A stretch of 64,000 nucleotides of DNA from Streptomyces hygroscopicus subsp. hygroscopicus (GTDB lineage: Bacteria > Actinomycetota > Actinomycetes > Streptomycetales > Streptomycetaceae), in assembly GCF_030269125.1 (NCBI RefSeq), contig NZ_BSSM01000022.1, forward strand, positions 1-64,000, written 5' to 3'. Shown piece by piece: positions 44,502-53,294 of this stretch; position 1 is the first letter of the stretch, and each line of letters starts with the position of its first letter. The translations under genes were made by a program, and so were the position numbers. Under the pieces are notes generated by a model that was given only the letters and a program-made list of their open reading frames with translations, made no database searches and was not told the origin of the DNA.

Positions 44502-46501
44502 GCAGGGCCACCGGTGAATCACCCGACAGTGTCGGCGTCCCCGAACCGCGCACCGCCCCACCGGCTCCCTCGGCCGGAACCCTCGGCCGTCCGGGAGCGG
44601 AGCAGGACGCCGCGCCGAAGTCCGGCGGCGAGCCGCAGATGCGGTACGTCGACCTGACCGGCAGCCGCGAGGCGGCCGGCCGCTCGATCCGGCTGCGCGA
44701 CATGGCGCGGCGGCTGCCGCGGTTGGTGCGCCGCTCGTTGGCCCTGGCCTGGCAGGTCGACCGGCCGGCGACCATCGGCCTCCTCGTGTGCCAGGCCGCC
44801 GGCGGTGTCATGCAGGCTCTCGGCCTGGTCGCCATCAGCGGCACCCTGACCGCGCTGCTCACCAGCGCGGACGTCTACGACCGGCTCCTTCGGGCCTGGC
44901 CGTCCGTGGCCCTGCTCGCCGGTGCCGCCGGCATGCGCGCCCTGCTGGGCATCACCGTCGGCTGGCTGTCCTCCCGGCTGGGTCCGCTGATGTCGCGCGA
45001 GGCCGAGCAGCAGCTGCTGCTCGGCTGTGCCGAGGTCGAGCTGTGCGCCTACGACGACCCCGAGTTCAACCGCGCGCGTGAGGCGGCCGACCGCGGGGCG
45101 CAGGTCACCGGGGACCTGATCGACGAGGGGCAGGACCTGATCGCCTCGGCGGCCTCGTTCGTCGCGGGCGCGCTCGTGCTGACCGGGGTGAACTGGCTGC
45201 TGCTGCCGCTCCTGATCGCGGCGAGCCTGCCGCAGGCCCTGGCCCAGGTCGGTGCCGCGCGGGTGCGGTACCTGGCGAACCTGCGCAGCAACGGCGACCT
45301 GCGCATGCTGTCGGTGCTGCGCTGGCACATCTACAACAGGGACGCCGCTGACCAGATCCGCGCCGGCACCATGGCCCCCTTCCTGTCCGGCCGGTACCGG
45401 GAGACGGTCGCCCGGATCAACCGGGAGGACCGGGCCGCGGCCGACAAGGGCGCCCGGATGTCCCTCGTCGGCGCGCTGTGCGGTGGTCTGGGGTCGGCCG
45501 TCGTGTGGACGGCGGTCGTTCTGCTGCTGGCGGACGGGCGCATCACCGTCGGCCACGCGGGGACGGCCGTCTTCGCCCTGCAGATGGTGGGCCAGTCGGT
45601 CCGCGGCCTGGTGGCCATCGGCGCGCGAGCCGTGCGCACGGGCCTGTACATGGACGACTGGAGCGACTTCCTGGAGCGGGCCGGCGGTTTCCGTATGCGC
45701 CGGGGCTCGCGCCGCCCCGAGCCGCCGAGGACGATCGAGATCAAGTCGGTCACGCACCGCTACGCGGGCAAGGACCGCGACGCCCTGTCCGACGTCTCGC
45801 TGACCCTGCGCCGCGGGGAGGTCACCGCTCTGGTCGGTTTCAACGGGTCGGGGAAGTCGACACTGTCCAAGCTGATCAGCGGTCTGAACCTGCCCACGGC
45901 CGGGGAAGTGCTGTGGGACGGGAAGCCTGTGGGTGAGGCCGACCCGCAGGCCCTGTGGCAGCAGGTGGCCCTGGTGCCCCAGGACTACGCGCACTGGCCG
46001 CTGACCGTGCGCGAGAACGTGAACCTGGGGCAGCCCACGGCGCGTGGCGACGCCGCGGTGCGGGACGCGTGCGAGGCCGCGGGCGCCGACGAGGTCGTCG
46101 ACCAACTCGCCGCCGGCCTTGACACCCTGCTCGCACGCGAGTGGCTCAACGGCGAGGAACTCAGCGGCGGCCAGTGGCAGCGCATCGCGCTGGCCAGGGC
46201 GTTCTTCCGCGAGGCCGGGCTGCTGGTCCTCGACGAACCGACCGCGAACCTCGATCCGCGCGCCGAGTACCGCATCTTCCAGCGCCTGCGGGACCTCGCC
46301 CGGGACCGCGTGGTGCTGCTGGTCACGCACCGCATCACCAATGTGGCCGTGGCCGACCGGATCGTGGTCCTCGACGACGGCAGGATCGTCCAGGAGGGCA
46401 CCTACCATGAGTTGTCCCAACAGGAGGGAATGTTCCGGCAGTTGCTTTCCTATCAGGTCACCTGCGAACCCGCCGGCGAGCAGCCCGGGACACCCGCGTG
46501 A
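44498..46501 (+). CDS. ABC exporter, fused permease and ATPase
   Basis: A 667-aa half-transporter. Residues 85-385 have about six membrane helices (TIGLLVCQAAGGVMQALGLV, ALLAGAAGMRALLGITVGWL and others). The ATPase domain follows with Walker A LVGFNGSGKSTLSKL (about residues 445-459), Q-loop VALVPQDYAHWPLTV, signature NGEELSGGQWQRIALARAF (about 550-568), Walker B LLVLDEPTANLDP and H-loop LVTHRITN. The signature has LSGGQ intact. It exports an unknown small molecule or peptide. It is upstream of a NUDIX gene with a 100-base gap. The ATG overlaps a short upstream frame. Confidence 0.9.
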   Translation: MSRATGESPDSVGVPEPRTAPPAPSAGTLGRPGAEQDAAPKSGGEPQMRYVDLTGSREAAGRSIRLRDMARRLPRLVRRSLALAWQVDRPATIGLLVCQAAGGVMQALGLVAISGTLTALLTSADVYDRLLRAWPSVALLAGAAGMRALLGITVGWLSSRLGPLMSREAEQQLLLGCAEVELCAYDDPEFNRAREAADRGAQVTGDLIDEGQDLIASAASFVAGALVLTGVNWLLLPLLIAASLPQALAQVGAARVRYLANLRSNGDLRMLSVLRWHIYNRDAADQIRAGTMAPFLSGRYRETVARINREDRAAADKGARMSLVGALCGGLGSAVVWTAVVLLLADGRITVGHAGTAVFALQMVGQSVRGLVAIGARAVRTGLYMDDWSDFLERAGGFRMRRGSRRPEPPRTIEIKSVTHRYAGKDRDALSDVSLTLRRGEVTALVGFNGSGKSTLSKLISGLNLPTAGEVLWDGKPVGEADPQALWQQVALVPQDYAHWPLTVRENVNLGQPTARGDAAVRDACEAAGADEVVDQLAAGLDTLLAREWLNGEELSGGQWQRIALARAFFREAGLLVLDEPTANLDPRAEYRIFQRLRDLARDRVVLLVTHRITNVAVADRIVVLDDGRIVQEGTYHELSQQEGMFRQLLSYQVTCEPAGEQPGTPA

Positions 46502-46601
46502 ACCGCGCCGGCTCCGTTCTCGCCCATACCGCCGCCACGGCCGCGCCCGTGGCCCCGCCCAGCTCGCCCCACCCCACTCCACGCTCCGCCGAGGTGATGA
46601 C

Positions 46602-47003
46602 GTGCCGCCCACCCGCTCCCACATCCGTACGACGACCGAGGCGTACCTGGACCGGCATCCGGACGAGCGGGACGCCCTGGCCGGGCTGCTGGCCCTCCTC
46701 GACGGCCCCGACGAGCCGACGAGCCGCGCGACGCTGCCGAGCCACATCACGTGCAGCGCGGCCGTCATCGACCGTGACCGACGCGTACTGCACGTCGGCC
46801 ACAGGGCATCGGAAAAGCTCCTCGCTCCGGGCGGTCACGTCGAGGAGGACCGGACCCTCCTGGCCGCCGCGCTGCGCGAAGTGTGCGAGGAAACCGGCCT
46901 CCGTCCGGAGGACCTGTGCCTGACGACGCAGTTCCTCGGGATGCCGGACTGGGGAAGAGTCGGTGTTCCAACCCTGCAGTATTCGAGGGGCGAGGCGACG
47001 TGA
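46602..47003 (+). pseudogene. 5' part of a NUDIX hydrolase gene split by an integrative element
   Basis: 133 codons from GTG 46602. SHITCSAAVIDRDRRVLHVG then APGGHVEEDRTLLAAALREVCEETGL form the NUDIX fold start and box (Asp replaces one Glu). Homology to NUDIX proteins stops near LCLTTQFLG (about 46950), after which an unrelated tail DWGRVGVPTLQYSRGEAT runs into the element. The missing continuation VDIDVHDIDADPAMGEPAHRH begins at about 52080, on the far side of the element. So an integrative element has separated a once-continuous gene. Whether the truncated protein is made is unknown. Confidence 0.85.
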
Positions 47004-47077
47004 TCGACTCTGTAGTCCTGTCCGGCTTCCGCAGGCGAGTGAGGGAGGCCGTCGGGAAGGGGCGCCGATGCATGGAG

Positions 47078-48067
47078 CTAGGCCAAGACATCGATGCGTC
47101 CAGCACACGCTTTCAGGATGGCATGCAGGTTCTTACGCGTCGAGGCAGCGTCCGTGGGACCGGCGGCTTCGATCTCAGCCAGCACCTCCCTCTCCAACTC
47201 GTCCACCTCACCCTTGGTAAGGAGCGGCAGCCCGAACAGGCGGTAGCCGCTGTCTACGGTGGTACAGAGGTCGAGCTTGAGAGTGTGCCAGCTCTGGTGA
47301 GCCGCCATCTGCTTATCAGCGTGCTTTGCGCCCGTCGCTTGACGGCTGCGTCGCCAGCGCCGCCAATCCGTCAGTCCGCTCGCCGGCTTGTCCCGCCTTT
47401 TCGCATCATCAAGCTCGTCCATTGCCCAAAGCAGAGCCTGCACGTCAATACAAGTCTGCGTGCAGAGCTTCCGTGCCCGCGCAAAAGTCTTATGCGTGAC
47501 CACAACCATGGTGACCATGAGAGTCAAGACGGTAGAAATAAGCGGCGCCGGATAGGTAGCGATAAAGCGTGCACCAAGGAACGCCCCGACTGCGCCAATA
47601 CCAGCCGCGTTGGCGACGGTGCGAAAGAACGTGGCTCGCCCAATACGACTAGGGAGCCGCACAAAGGTGTAGTCCTTCGGCTCAGCCCACCGCACGATCA
47701 ATGGAAGCATGAGGTAGATCAGGCCCAGCGATGTTGCGGCAGTGCGGTAGTTGCCCGCATGGGCCGCTCCGACGACAGCCTTGAAAGCAACATGGGCAGG
47801 TCCCGCCAGGAATAGGACCAGAAAGAAGACCACCCAGACATATCTCTCATACCCCGAACGAAGTGGGTCCTCATCCACAAACCGCTTCCAGGCTGGCATA
47901 CCGCTGACTGTGATAACCCAGCCAGCGAGAAATAGAACCCAACCGAGAAGCTGATTTGGGCCGCCATAAAGAGAGTTCCCATACACGATCATCGAGAAGC
48001 CCACAGGAACTAGAGCGAGTTTCCAGCGGGCAAGCGCACGACCGACACTCCATTGTAAAGATGCCAT
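47078..48067 (-). CDS. Element-borne multi-pass membrane protein of unknown function
   Basis: A 329-aa protein. It has four to six hydrophobic helices in the first 190 residues (LALVPVGFSMIVYGNSLY, LLGWVLFLAGWVITVSG, WVVFFLVLFLAGPAHVAF, LISTVLTLMVTMVVV), then a 130-residue cytoplasmic, Lys/Arg-rich and helical tail. Its base composition is visibly lower in GC than its neighbours and codon use is less biased, a sign of recent acquisition. It is the only non-recombination gene of the element, hence its likely cargo. A role such as superinfection exclusion is possible but unsupported by any motif. ATG 48067 was chosen; in-frame upstream ATGs exist. Confidence 0.75.
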   Translation of the reverse strand: MASLQWSVGRALARWKLALVPVGFSMIVYGNSLYGGPNQLLGWVLFLAGWVITVSGMPAWKRFVDEDPLRSGYERYVWVVFFLVLFLAGPAHVAFKAVVGAAHAGNYRTAATSLGLIYLMLPLIVRWAEPKDYTFVRLPSRIGRATFFRTVANAAGIGAVGAFLGARFIATYPAPLISTVLTLMVTMVVVTHKTFARARKLCTQTCIDVQALLWAMDELDDAKRRDKPASGLTDWRRWRRSRQATGAKHADKQMAAHQSWHTLKLDLCTTVDSGYRLFGLPLLTKGEVDELEREVLAEIEAAGPTDAASTRKNLHAILKACAGRIDVLA

Positions 48068-48194
48068 AGACCAGATCATGCAGGCACACGCTGAACGCTG
48101 GGCGCGATTTGAGGAAGACCTGAGAGTGCAACGCCACACTCGCACACGCACTCGGAATAGTCCGTTTGGCTGGAGAAGGGACCAGATGCCTGCA

Positions 48195-50498
48195 CTAATC
48201 GTGGAGCGCGAGGTAGTCGGTCCAGTTCTGTTGGGCGAACTTGGCCCACTGGAAGGTCGTGGCGGCCGAGAGGCCGAAGAGGTCGCTGACCACGATCGGC
48301 GGCAGCTCGGCGATGGCGGTGATCATTGCCGTGTTGCGTGCCGCACGGGTGGGGAGATCGTGGTTCCGCAGCCGTTTGATGAGGTGGCCGGCGCTCAGGG
48401 GGCGACCTGCGTGTCGACCAGGGAGAAGGTAGTCGGGTCCGGAGGACGCGCGGGGCTTGAGCATCGAGCTGGCCTGCGGGCTGGCTATGTGGGCCTTGAT
48501 GAGCCGGGCCAGCGTCGGAGGCAGCAGCACAGGGTGGCGATCGATGGTGAGGAAGGCGCCGGCGTCGTTCAGTTGGAACTGGGAGGTGGTGATCTCTTTG
48601 ATGCGCGAGATGGGGAGTGCGTAGAGGCGGATCAGGGCTCCCACGATGCGGAGTTCTCGGGGCAGAGCCTCGTCTGTGAGGCATCTCCGCAGCTGTTGCT
48701 CGTGCTCGTCGTCCGTCTGGAAGTTCGCAGGGAATCCCTTGCGGGCGAGTTGTGTATCGAGCGGTCGGGTCAGCTTTCGCTTCGTGAGCCATCGTACGAA
48801 GGAGTGGACGGCTTGCCGTCGGGTGGGGTTCTGCGTGAGCCACAGATCCAGGTCCTCTTGGTGCAGGTCCGGGAGGGTGAGCTGGTGCTGGTCGAGCCAG
48901 TTCAGCAAGAGGATTGCGGCTCGGATGTTGCCACGGTCGGCCTTCGCGGCGCCGGGAGTGTAGCGTCCGCGCTCCGCTCGGCGGCGTGCGTCCTTGATGA
49001 CGTGCCATTCCGCGAAGGGGCTGACGATCCGGGACTGGTGTGGGGGCAGGGCTTCGAGGGTGGCTCTCGCCCAGAGCTCGAGCCGGGCGAAGGTCTCGTG
49101 GCGTTCGGGGAGGGCTCCGGTCATGACGAGGTGGTGCCGGACGTTGCGGGTGACCGTGCTCTGAGGCAGCCGGTCGAGGAGCCCATGACTGATCTCGGTG
49201 TGCTCCGTGGTGAGTTCGTCGAGGAGTCCGGCCGCGGCGCTGGTCCGCAACCAGTTCATGACCGACCAGGGCTTCTCCGCCTGGGCGAGCGCGTCGGCAA
49301 GGGGCTGGAACGGTGGGGCGATCGTGCCATCGGGGCCGGCGAGGAGTTGGGTGACTCGGTCGGTGATGGCACAACGGGTGCATCGGCCGTTGGCGTAGAC
49401 GTCTCCGGGGTAGTCACATTGTCTGCAGGTCGTGTGCAGGTCAGGGCGTCCGCTGCAGGGGCCGCAGAGGTCCCCGTCCTCCGAGGTGCGTCCCGCGGCT
49501 ATGCGGGTGTTGCCGCATTCGACGTAGGTTCGGGGGTTGCGTCGGCGGTGGTGGTAACAGGTGCTACAGAGGGCGCCGACCGGGTAGGTCGCGGTCACAG
49601 GCTTGGATTTGCCGCAGTCAGCGCAGGTCCTTGGCGTCCGTGGCTGGCAGCTGTGGCAGAGGAAGGTGCCGCCTCTGCGAACAGCGCCTCGGCGTTGATG
49701 GCCGCACGCCTCACAGGTCGCGATGTGGTGGCGCGAGCACGGCTCGCAGATGTCGGGGCTCGTGTCCGTTGCGCGGATCTTGATGGTGGTGGTCTGTCCG
49801 CAGATGCCGCATGGGCGCGTCGGCCGTTCGTAGCAGCGGGGGCAGATCGGGCCGGCATCTGTGATGGTGCTGGCGCGGGCGACGGTGCCGCAGTGGATGC
49901 AGGAGCGTTTGGGGCGGGGGCTGCAGGAGGAACAGAGGTTCGTGCCGTCCGGGCGCCGGCTGATGGGGCGAAGTCGCTGGCAGCGGTCGCACCGACGGTG
50001 GTTGACGGGGTCCTTCTGGAAGCAGGAGCGGCAGACCGGGCCGTCTGCCGTACGGCTGTGGATGCGCGTTTGGCGTTCGCATCGGGTGCACTGCTGAAGG
50101 CGGTCACGTTCGACGCACCAGTTGCAGAGACGCCCGACGGGCGAGTTGCGAGGCAACGGGTCGTCGGTGCGTCCGCAGCGTGCGCAGGCGAGCCTGGTGA
50201 CGGCGAAGCCTGCCGCGGCCAGTTCCAGGAGGAGCCTGGGAAGAACTGCCGGGCTGTGAGATATCGGTGCGGTGAGCGCGTCGGGGCGTTCGGCCAGGTG
50301 GGCGGCCAGAGCTCGGGCGGGCCGAGGCTCCCAGGCGTTGGCTGCTTCCAGGATGCGCTGAGCGTCGCTGGAGGTGAGTTGTGATCCGGCAACGGCCTGG
50401 ACGTGGCGTACCAAGTCAGCTCTGTAGCTTGCAAGTTCGGATCGGCTGCGGCGCACCCGCGTGTTGGCCCGGCTGGGCCGGCTCACTGGCGCGCTCAC
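48195..50498 (-). CDS. Multi-zinc-ribbon protein with a degenerate tyrosine-recombinase C-terminus
   Basis: A 767-aa protein. Residues 100-385 contain about nine CxxC pairs forming a string of zinc ribbons (CARCGRTD, CTRCERQT, CDRCQRLR, CIHCGTVA, CGICGQTT, CEACGHQR, CADCGKSK, CRQCDYPG). Residues 440-760 resemble a tyrosine recombinase: a core-binding-like helical region and PISRIKEIT in the position of the Arg-I motif. The HxxR motif is replaced by TRAARNTA, the GH by LFGLS, and the catalytic Tyr region reads TFQWAKFAQQ, so it should be catalytically dead. ATGA overlap with the HTH gene. It is probably a DNA-binding partner of the active recombinase. Confidence 0.8.
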   Translation of the reverse strand: MSAPVSRPSRANTRVRRSRSELASYRADLVRHVQAVAGSQLTSSDAQRILEAANAWEPRPARALAAHLAERPDALTAPISHSPAVLPRLLLELAAAGFAVTRLACARCGRTDDPLPRNSPVGRLCNWCVERDRLQQCTRCERQTRIHSRTADGPVCRSCFQKDPVNHRRCDRCQRLRPISRRPDGTNLCSSCSPRPKRSCIHCGTVARASTITDAGPICPRCYERPTRPCGICGQTTTIKIRATDTSPDICEPCSRHHIATCEACGHQRRGAVRRGGTFLCHSCQPRTPRTCADCGKSKPVTATYPVGALCSTCYHHRRRNPRTYVECGNTRIAAGRTSEDGDLCGPCSGRPDLHTTCRQCDYPGDVYANGRCTRCAITDRVTQLLAGPDGTIAPPFQPLADALAQAEKPWSVMNWLRTSAAAGLLDELTTEHTEISHGLLDRLPQSTVTRNVRHHLVMTGALPERHETFARLELWARATLEALPPHQSRIVSPFAEWHVIKDARRRAERGRYTPGAAKADRGNIRAAILLLNWLDQHQLTLPDLHQEDLDLWLTQNPTRRQAVHSFVRWLTKRKLTRPLDTQLARKGFPANFQTDDEHEQQLRRCLTDEALPRELRIVGALIRLYALPISRIKEITTSQFQLNDAGAFLTIDRHPVLLPPTLARLIKAHIASPQASSMLKPRASSGPDYLLPGRHAGRPLSAGHLIKRLRNHDLPTRAARNTAMITAIAELPPIVVSDLFGLSAATTFQWAKFAQQNWTDYLALHD

Positions 50499-50821
50499 GT
50501 GCCCGGGCGGCGGACGACCGTCCGGCGCGGTTGCGTGGGCGGGGCGACGTCGGAGTCACCGCCAGCGGTCTTGCGGACCTGAACGTTGACGACTTCGGGC
50601 TTGATGAGGTCGTTGGGTGTGCAGTCGAGGATGTCGCAGAGGGCTACCAGGGTGTCCATGCTCATGCGCTGCGGGGCCTGGGTGACCAGGCGGTAGACCT
50701 GCTCGCGCGAGAGCTGGATGCCGCGTTCGGCGAGCAGGGGAACCAGGTCGGTGGTTTGGAACATGCCGCGTTCGGCCATCAGCTGACGCAGGTGCCAGTG
50801 GTATCCCATCTTCTTGATCAC
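50495..50821 (-). CDS. Small XRE/Cro-type HTH protein of the element
   Basis: A 108-aa protein: MGYHWHLRQLMAERGMFQTT, then a HTH with GIQLSREQVYRLVTQAPQRM and MDTLVALCDILDCTPNDLI. This is the usual Cro/C1-type small regulator of Streptomyces integrative elements. A disordered basic tail follows. GTG 50821 overlaps the recombinase stop (GTGA); ATG 50809 is an alternative. It is probably a repressor or directionality factor for the recombination operon. Confidence 0.85.
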   Translation of the reverse strand: MIKKMGYHWHLRQLMAERGMFQTTDLVPLLAERGIQLSREQVYRLVTQAPQRMSMDTLVALCDILDCTPNDLIKPEVVNVQVRKTAGGDSDVAPPTQPRRTVVRRPGT

Positions 50822-51933
50822 GCGGTCACGTCCCAGACGTCGCCCAGCCGATTCTTCAACGCGGCCTCCAGCAGGTTGTTGCGGTACTCGTTCGACACTC
50901 CCATATAGATCGCCGTCGTGGATGCGTGAGAGTGCCCGACCTGCTCTTGGACGAATCGTGCCGGATATCCGAACTCGGTGAGATGGGTGATGTAGCTGTG
51001 GCGAAGGCAGTGCAGGTCCAGATCGGGATCCAACCCGGCCGCCTCTCGTGCGGCAGTGAAGGCGGAGTTGATCGACCGAGGCGACAGGCGCCCCGCGCGC
51101 TCGGTGACCCACAGCGCCGGGTGGCGTCCCGAGACCAGGTGCGGGCGTATCTCGGCCTGCCAGTGCTTGAGGACCTCGACCACCCAGTCCATCTCCGGGA
51201 CGGTCAGGACCATGCGCCGCTTCGGCGGAGCGCCCTTCGACGACTTGCCGAAGCGCACCATCATGGAACCGAAGTTCCCGAAGTCCGGCGCATGTCTGTT
51301 GCGCCGCAGGTCCACAAGGTCCAGACGCGACGCTTCGGTTCGCCGTATGCCGAAGGCGTAGACGGTCTTGATGACGGCCGCGTCCCGCATCGCTGTCAGG
51401 GCGCCCTTGCGTCCCTGTCCGCGGATCTTGGACGGCAGGGCGTCAGCGGCGTCGAACAGGGCCTGGACCTCGTCGTAGGTCAGCGGCCGGCGCCGAGGGT
51501 CTCCCTCGTACTCGACCGTGTGCATCACCGAGTTGCCTTCGTGGAAGACCTCTTGAGGCACCTCGCCGAAACGCTCTTCGCAGACCTTGAGCCAGTCGTA
51601 GCGGCTGTCCCTCAGGTACTCGACGAAGAGGCTGATGATGACTTCGTAGCCGCGGGCGGTCGACATCTGGATCGGCGTCTGGCCACTTCGCAAGTCTGCG
51701 ATGAATGCCTCGCCCTCCGCTGGCGTCCATTGCCACGGGTAGAGCCGGGTGAACTCCTCGAACCGCTCGATCAGCCGCCGCCGCGGGTCGATCGTCGAGC
51801 TCTTCAGGAAGCGAGCCGACTGCTGCCTCGCCCACCCATCGAGCATGGCCTTGAACACCGCGGCCGCCGCGTCCAGATGGACCACGTTCCGGGCGAGGAC
51901 AAGGGAGGCCGAACCCGGCGCTGTCGCACTCAC
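50818..51933 (-). CDS. Tyrosine recombinase (integrase), catalytically complete
   Basis: A 371-aa phage-type integrase. The catalytic set is present: Arg in AFGIRRTEASRLDL (about residue 197), Lys in SSKGAPPKRR, HCLRHSYITHL (HxxR), VGHSHASTTAIYMGV (His and the nucleophile Tyr, about residue 346). An N-terminal SAM-like core-binding region precedes them (about residues 20-120). It is the first gene of the element operon. A palindrome-like site lies 7-23 bases before its ATG, suggesting control by the next gene's HTH protein. It is next to the right-hand junction of the element, the usual position. Confidence 0.92.
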   Translation of the reverse strand: MSATAPGSASLVLARNVVHLDAAAAVFKAMLDGWARQQSARFLKSSTIDPRRRLIERFEEFTRLYPWQWTPAEGEAFIADLRSGQTPIQMSTARGYEVIISLFVEYLRDSRYDWLKVCEERFGEVPQEVFHEGNSVMHTVEYEGDPRRRPLTYDEVQALFDAADALPSKIRGQGRKGALTAMRDAAVIKTVYAFGIRRTEASRLDLVDLRRNRHAPDFGNFGSMMVRFGKSSKGAPPKRRMVLTVPEMDWVVEVLKHWQAEIRPHLVSGRHPALWVTERAGRLSPRSINSAFTAAREAAGLDPDLDLHCLRHSYITHLTEFGYPARFVQEQVGHSHASTTAIYMGVSNEYRNNLLEAALKNRLGDVWDVTA

Positions 51934-51939
51934 GCAGCT

Positions 51940-51956
51940 GTTGTATCAGGTGCAAC
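51940..51956. promoter_or_regulatory. Imperfect palindrome GTTGTATCAGGTGCAAC upstream of the integrase
   Basis: A 17-base site just before the integrase start on the minus strand. It matches the perfect palindrome at 52068-52084 at most positions. Probably an operator or recombinase/accessory arm site. Confidence 0.5.
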
Positions 51957-52041
51957 ATTGTTGAATCAATGCGCGGCGCCCCAGGTCAAGGTCACGCCGA
52001 CTCAACCGCCCCCGTTCCATCGACGCGCTGGAGCAGCCAAA

Positions 52042-53226
52042 ATGGCGTCCTCATCACCGGACGGAATGTTGCATCCGATGCAACTCATCCCGTTTGTCGA
52101 CATCGACGTCCACGACATCGACGCCGATCCGGCCATGGGCGAACCCGCGCACCGGCACGTGGACTTCCGCTTCGCCTTCTACCTCACGGCCGCCCGGCCC
52201 CCACGGCTCACGCCGCGGGACGAGGAGGTGTCCCGCACGACCTGGCTCGCCCTCACCGACGTCAGGTCACCGACACTGCGCGCCAAGCTCCTGGACGCCG
52301 AACGCCACGGCCTCGACGGGCGGCCCGAGCCGGTCAACGCCTCCGCCCTGATCCACGACGGGAACGGTCGCTATCTGCTCCATCTGCGAGATCACCGGGA
52401 CGGCATCCGGGAGCCGTGGTCCCTCTCCCTGCTGGGCGGCGGCCGCGAGCCCGGCGACGCCTGCCCGGAGGCGACCCTGCGCCGCGAACTCGCCGAGGAG
52501 GCGCCCGGCCTGGAGCCCACCGGCCTGACACCGTACGCGGTGGAAGCGGCGACCGGCGTCGACGGCCTCGCCGTTCCGGTCCAGGTCTACACCGGTCTCT
52601 GGAACGGACACCCGGACTCCGTGGACCTGCGAGAAGGTGTCCTCCTGCAGTGGTTCACCGTCGACATGCTCGACCGGGTGCGCCTGAGCCCCGGCCTGGG
52701 CGACCTGATCCGCCGGCACGCGGCCGAGCAGGCGCTCGGCGGCCCGCCGGACCGGGGCCGTCGACCACGCCACGACGCACCCGCGGGGACCGAACTCCAC
52801 GTCGTCGGGGTCCATCTCCACCTCCAGGACGAGCACGGCCGGATCCTCCTCGGTCTGCGCCATCCCGATTCGGCGTACGCGGGCAAGAGGTGGCACTTCC
52901 TGGCCGGGCACTGCGAACGGGAGGCCGCGGTCGGCTGTCTGGTGAGGGAGGCCGAGGAAGAGGCCGGGCTCCGCGTCGACCCGGCAGGCGTCGAACTCGT
53001 GCACGTGGTCCACCTCCTCGACCCGTCCCAGGCACGCCCGCGGGTCCAGCTCGTCTTCCGTGCCCGGTCCTGGACCGGCACCCCCGAGGTCCTGGAGCCC
53101 GACCGGTGCGTGGAGTGGCGGTGGTGGCCGCCCACGGACCTCCCCCAGGAGCTGGTCCCCTACGCGCGCACCGCGATCGAGGGCATCCTCGCGGACCGCG
53201 TCTACTCCGAGCTGGGATGGTCCTGA
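52042..53226 (+). CDS. Multi-NUDIX protein fragment with a new start supplied by the element
   Basis: A 394-aa reading frame. Its first 12 or so residues come from the element. Residues 13-70 (FVDIDVHDIDADPAMGEPAH and on) are the C-terminal half of the NUDIX domain left at 46602-46950. A second NUDIX domain follows (ASALIHDGNGRYLLHLRDH, GGGREPGDACPEATLRRELA, with a Pro insertion in EEAPGL) and then a third (VGVHLHLQDEHGRILLGLRH, AGHCEREAAVGCLVREAEEEAGL). The parent gene therefore encoded three NUDIX domains, an unusual fusion. Two domains are still whole here and might act. No ribosome site was identified for the new ATG. Confidence 0.75.
   Translation: MASSSPDGMLHPMQLIPFVDIDVHDIDADPAMGEPAHRHVDFRFAFYLTAARPPRLTPRDEEVSRTTWLALTDVRSPTLRAKLLDAERHGLDGRPEPVNASALIHDGNGRYLLHLRDHRDGIREPWSLSLLGGGREPGDACPEATLRRELAEEAPGLEPTGLTPYAVEAATGVDGLAVPVQVYTGLWNGHPDSVDLREGVLLQWFTVDMLDRVRLSPGLGDLIRRHAAEQALGGPPDRGRRPRHDAPAGTELHVVGVHLHLQDEHGRILLGLRHPDSAYAGKRWHFLAGHCEREAAVGCLVREAEEEAGLRVDPAGVELVHVVHLLDPSQARPRVQLVFRARSWTGTPEVLEPDRCVEWRWWPPTDLPQELVPYARTAIEGILADRVYSELGWS
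52068..52084. promoter_or_regulatory. Perfect palindrome GTTGCATCCGATGCAAC at the element's right junction
   Basis: Eight-base arms around a central C, at the point where NUDIX homology resumes. Its near-copy at 51940-51956 lies 128 bases away. It is a candidate attachment-site arm or operator of the element. Confidence 0.55.
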
Positions 53227-53294
53227 CCCCGGACGCCGGCTGCCCGCGGTCACCGGCCGGTGACCGCGGGACCTCGACCAAGCCGCCGGGCGCC

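Larger units (their letters stand above)
46950..52085. mobile_element. About 5.1-kb integrative element inserted in a multi-NUDIX gene
   Basis: The boundaries come from the split NUDIX reading frame: native sequence ends near 46950 and resumes near 52080. Inside are four minus-strand genes: tyrosine recombinase, HTH protein, zinc-ribbon/recombinase-like protein and a membrane protein. The first three overlap by GTGA/ATGA, forming one operon. The exact attachment core was not resolved; no long direct repeat is visible at the two ends. No relaxase, FtsK/Tra or replication gene was seen, so the element is mobilisable at most by its own recombinases. Confidence 0.8.

Noticed and set aside
46950..52085. 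Conjugative AICE-type element
   Set aside because: No FtsK/Tra translocase, replication initiator or tRNA attachment site was found, so only a minimal integrative element is supported.
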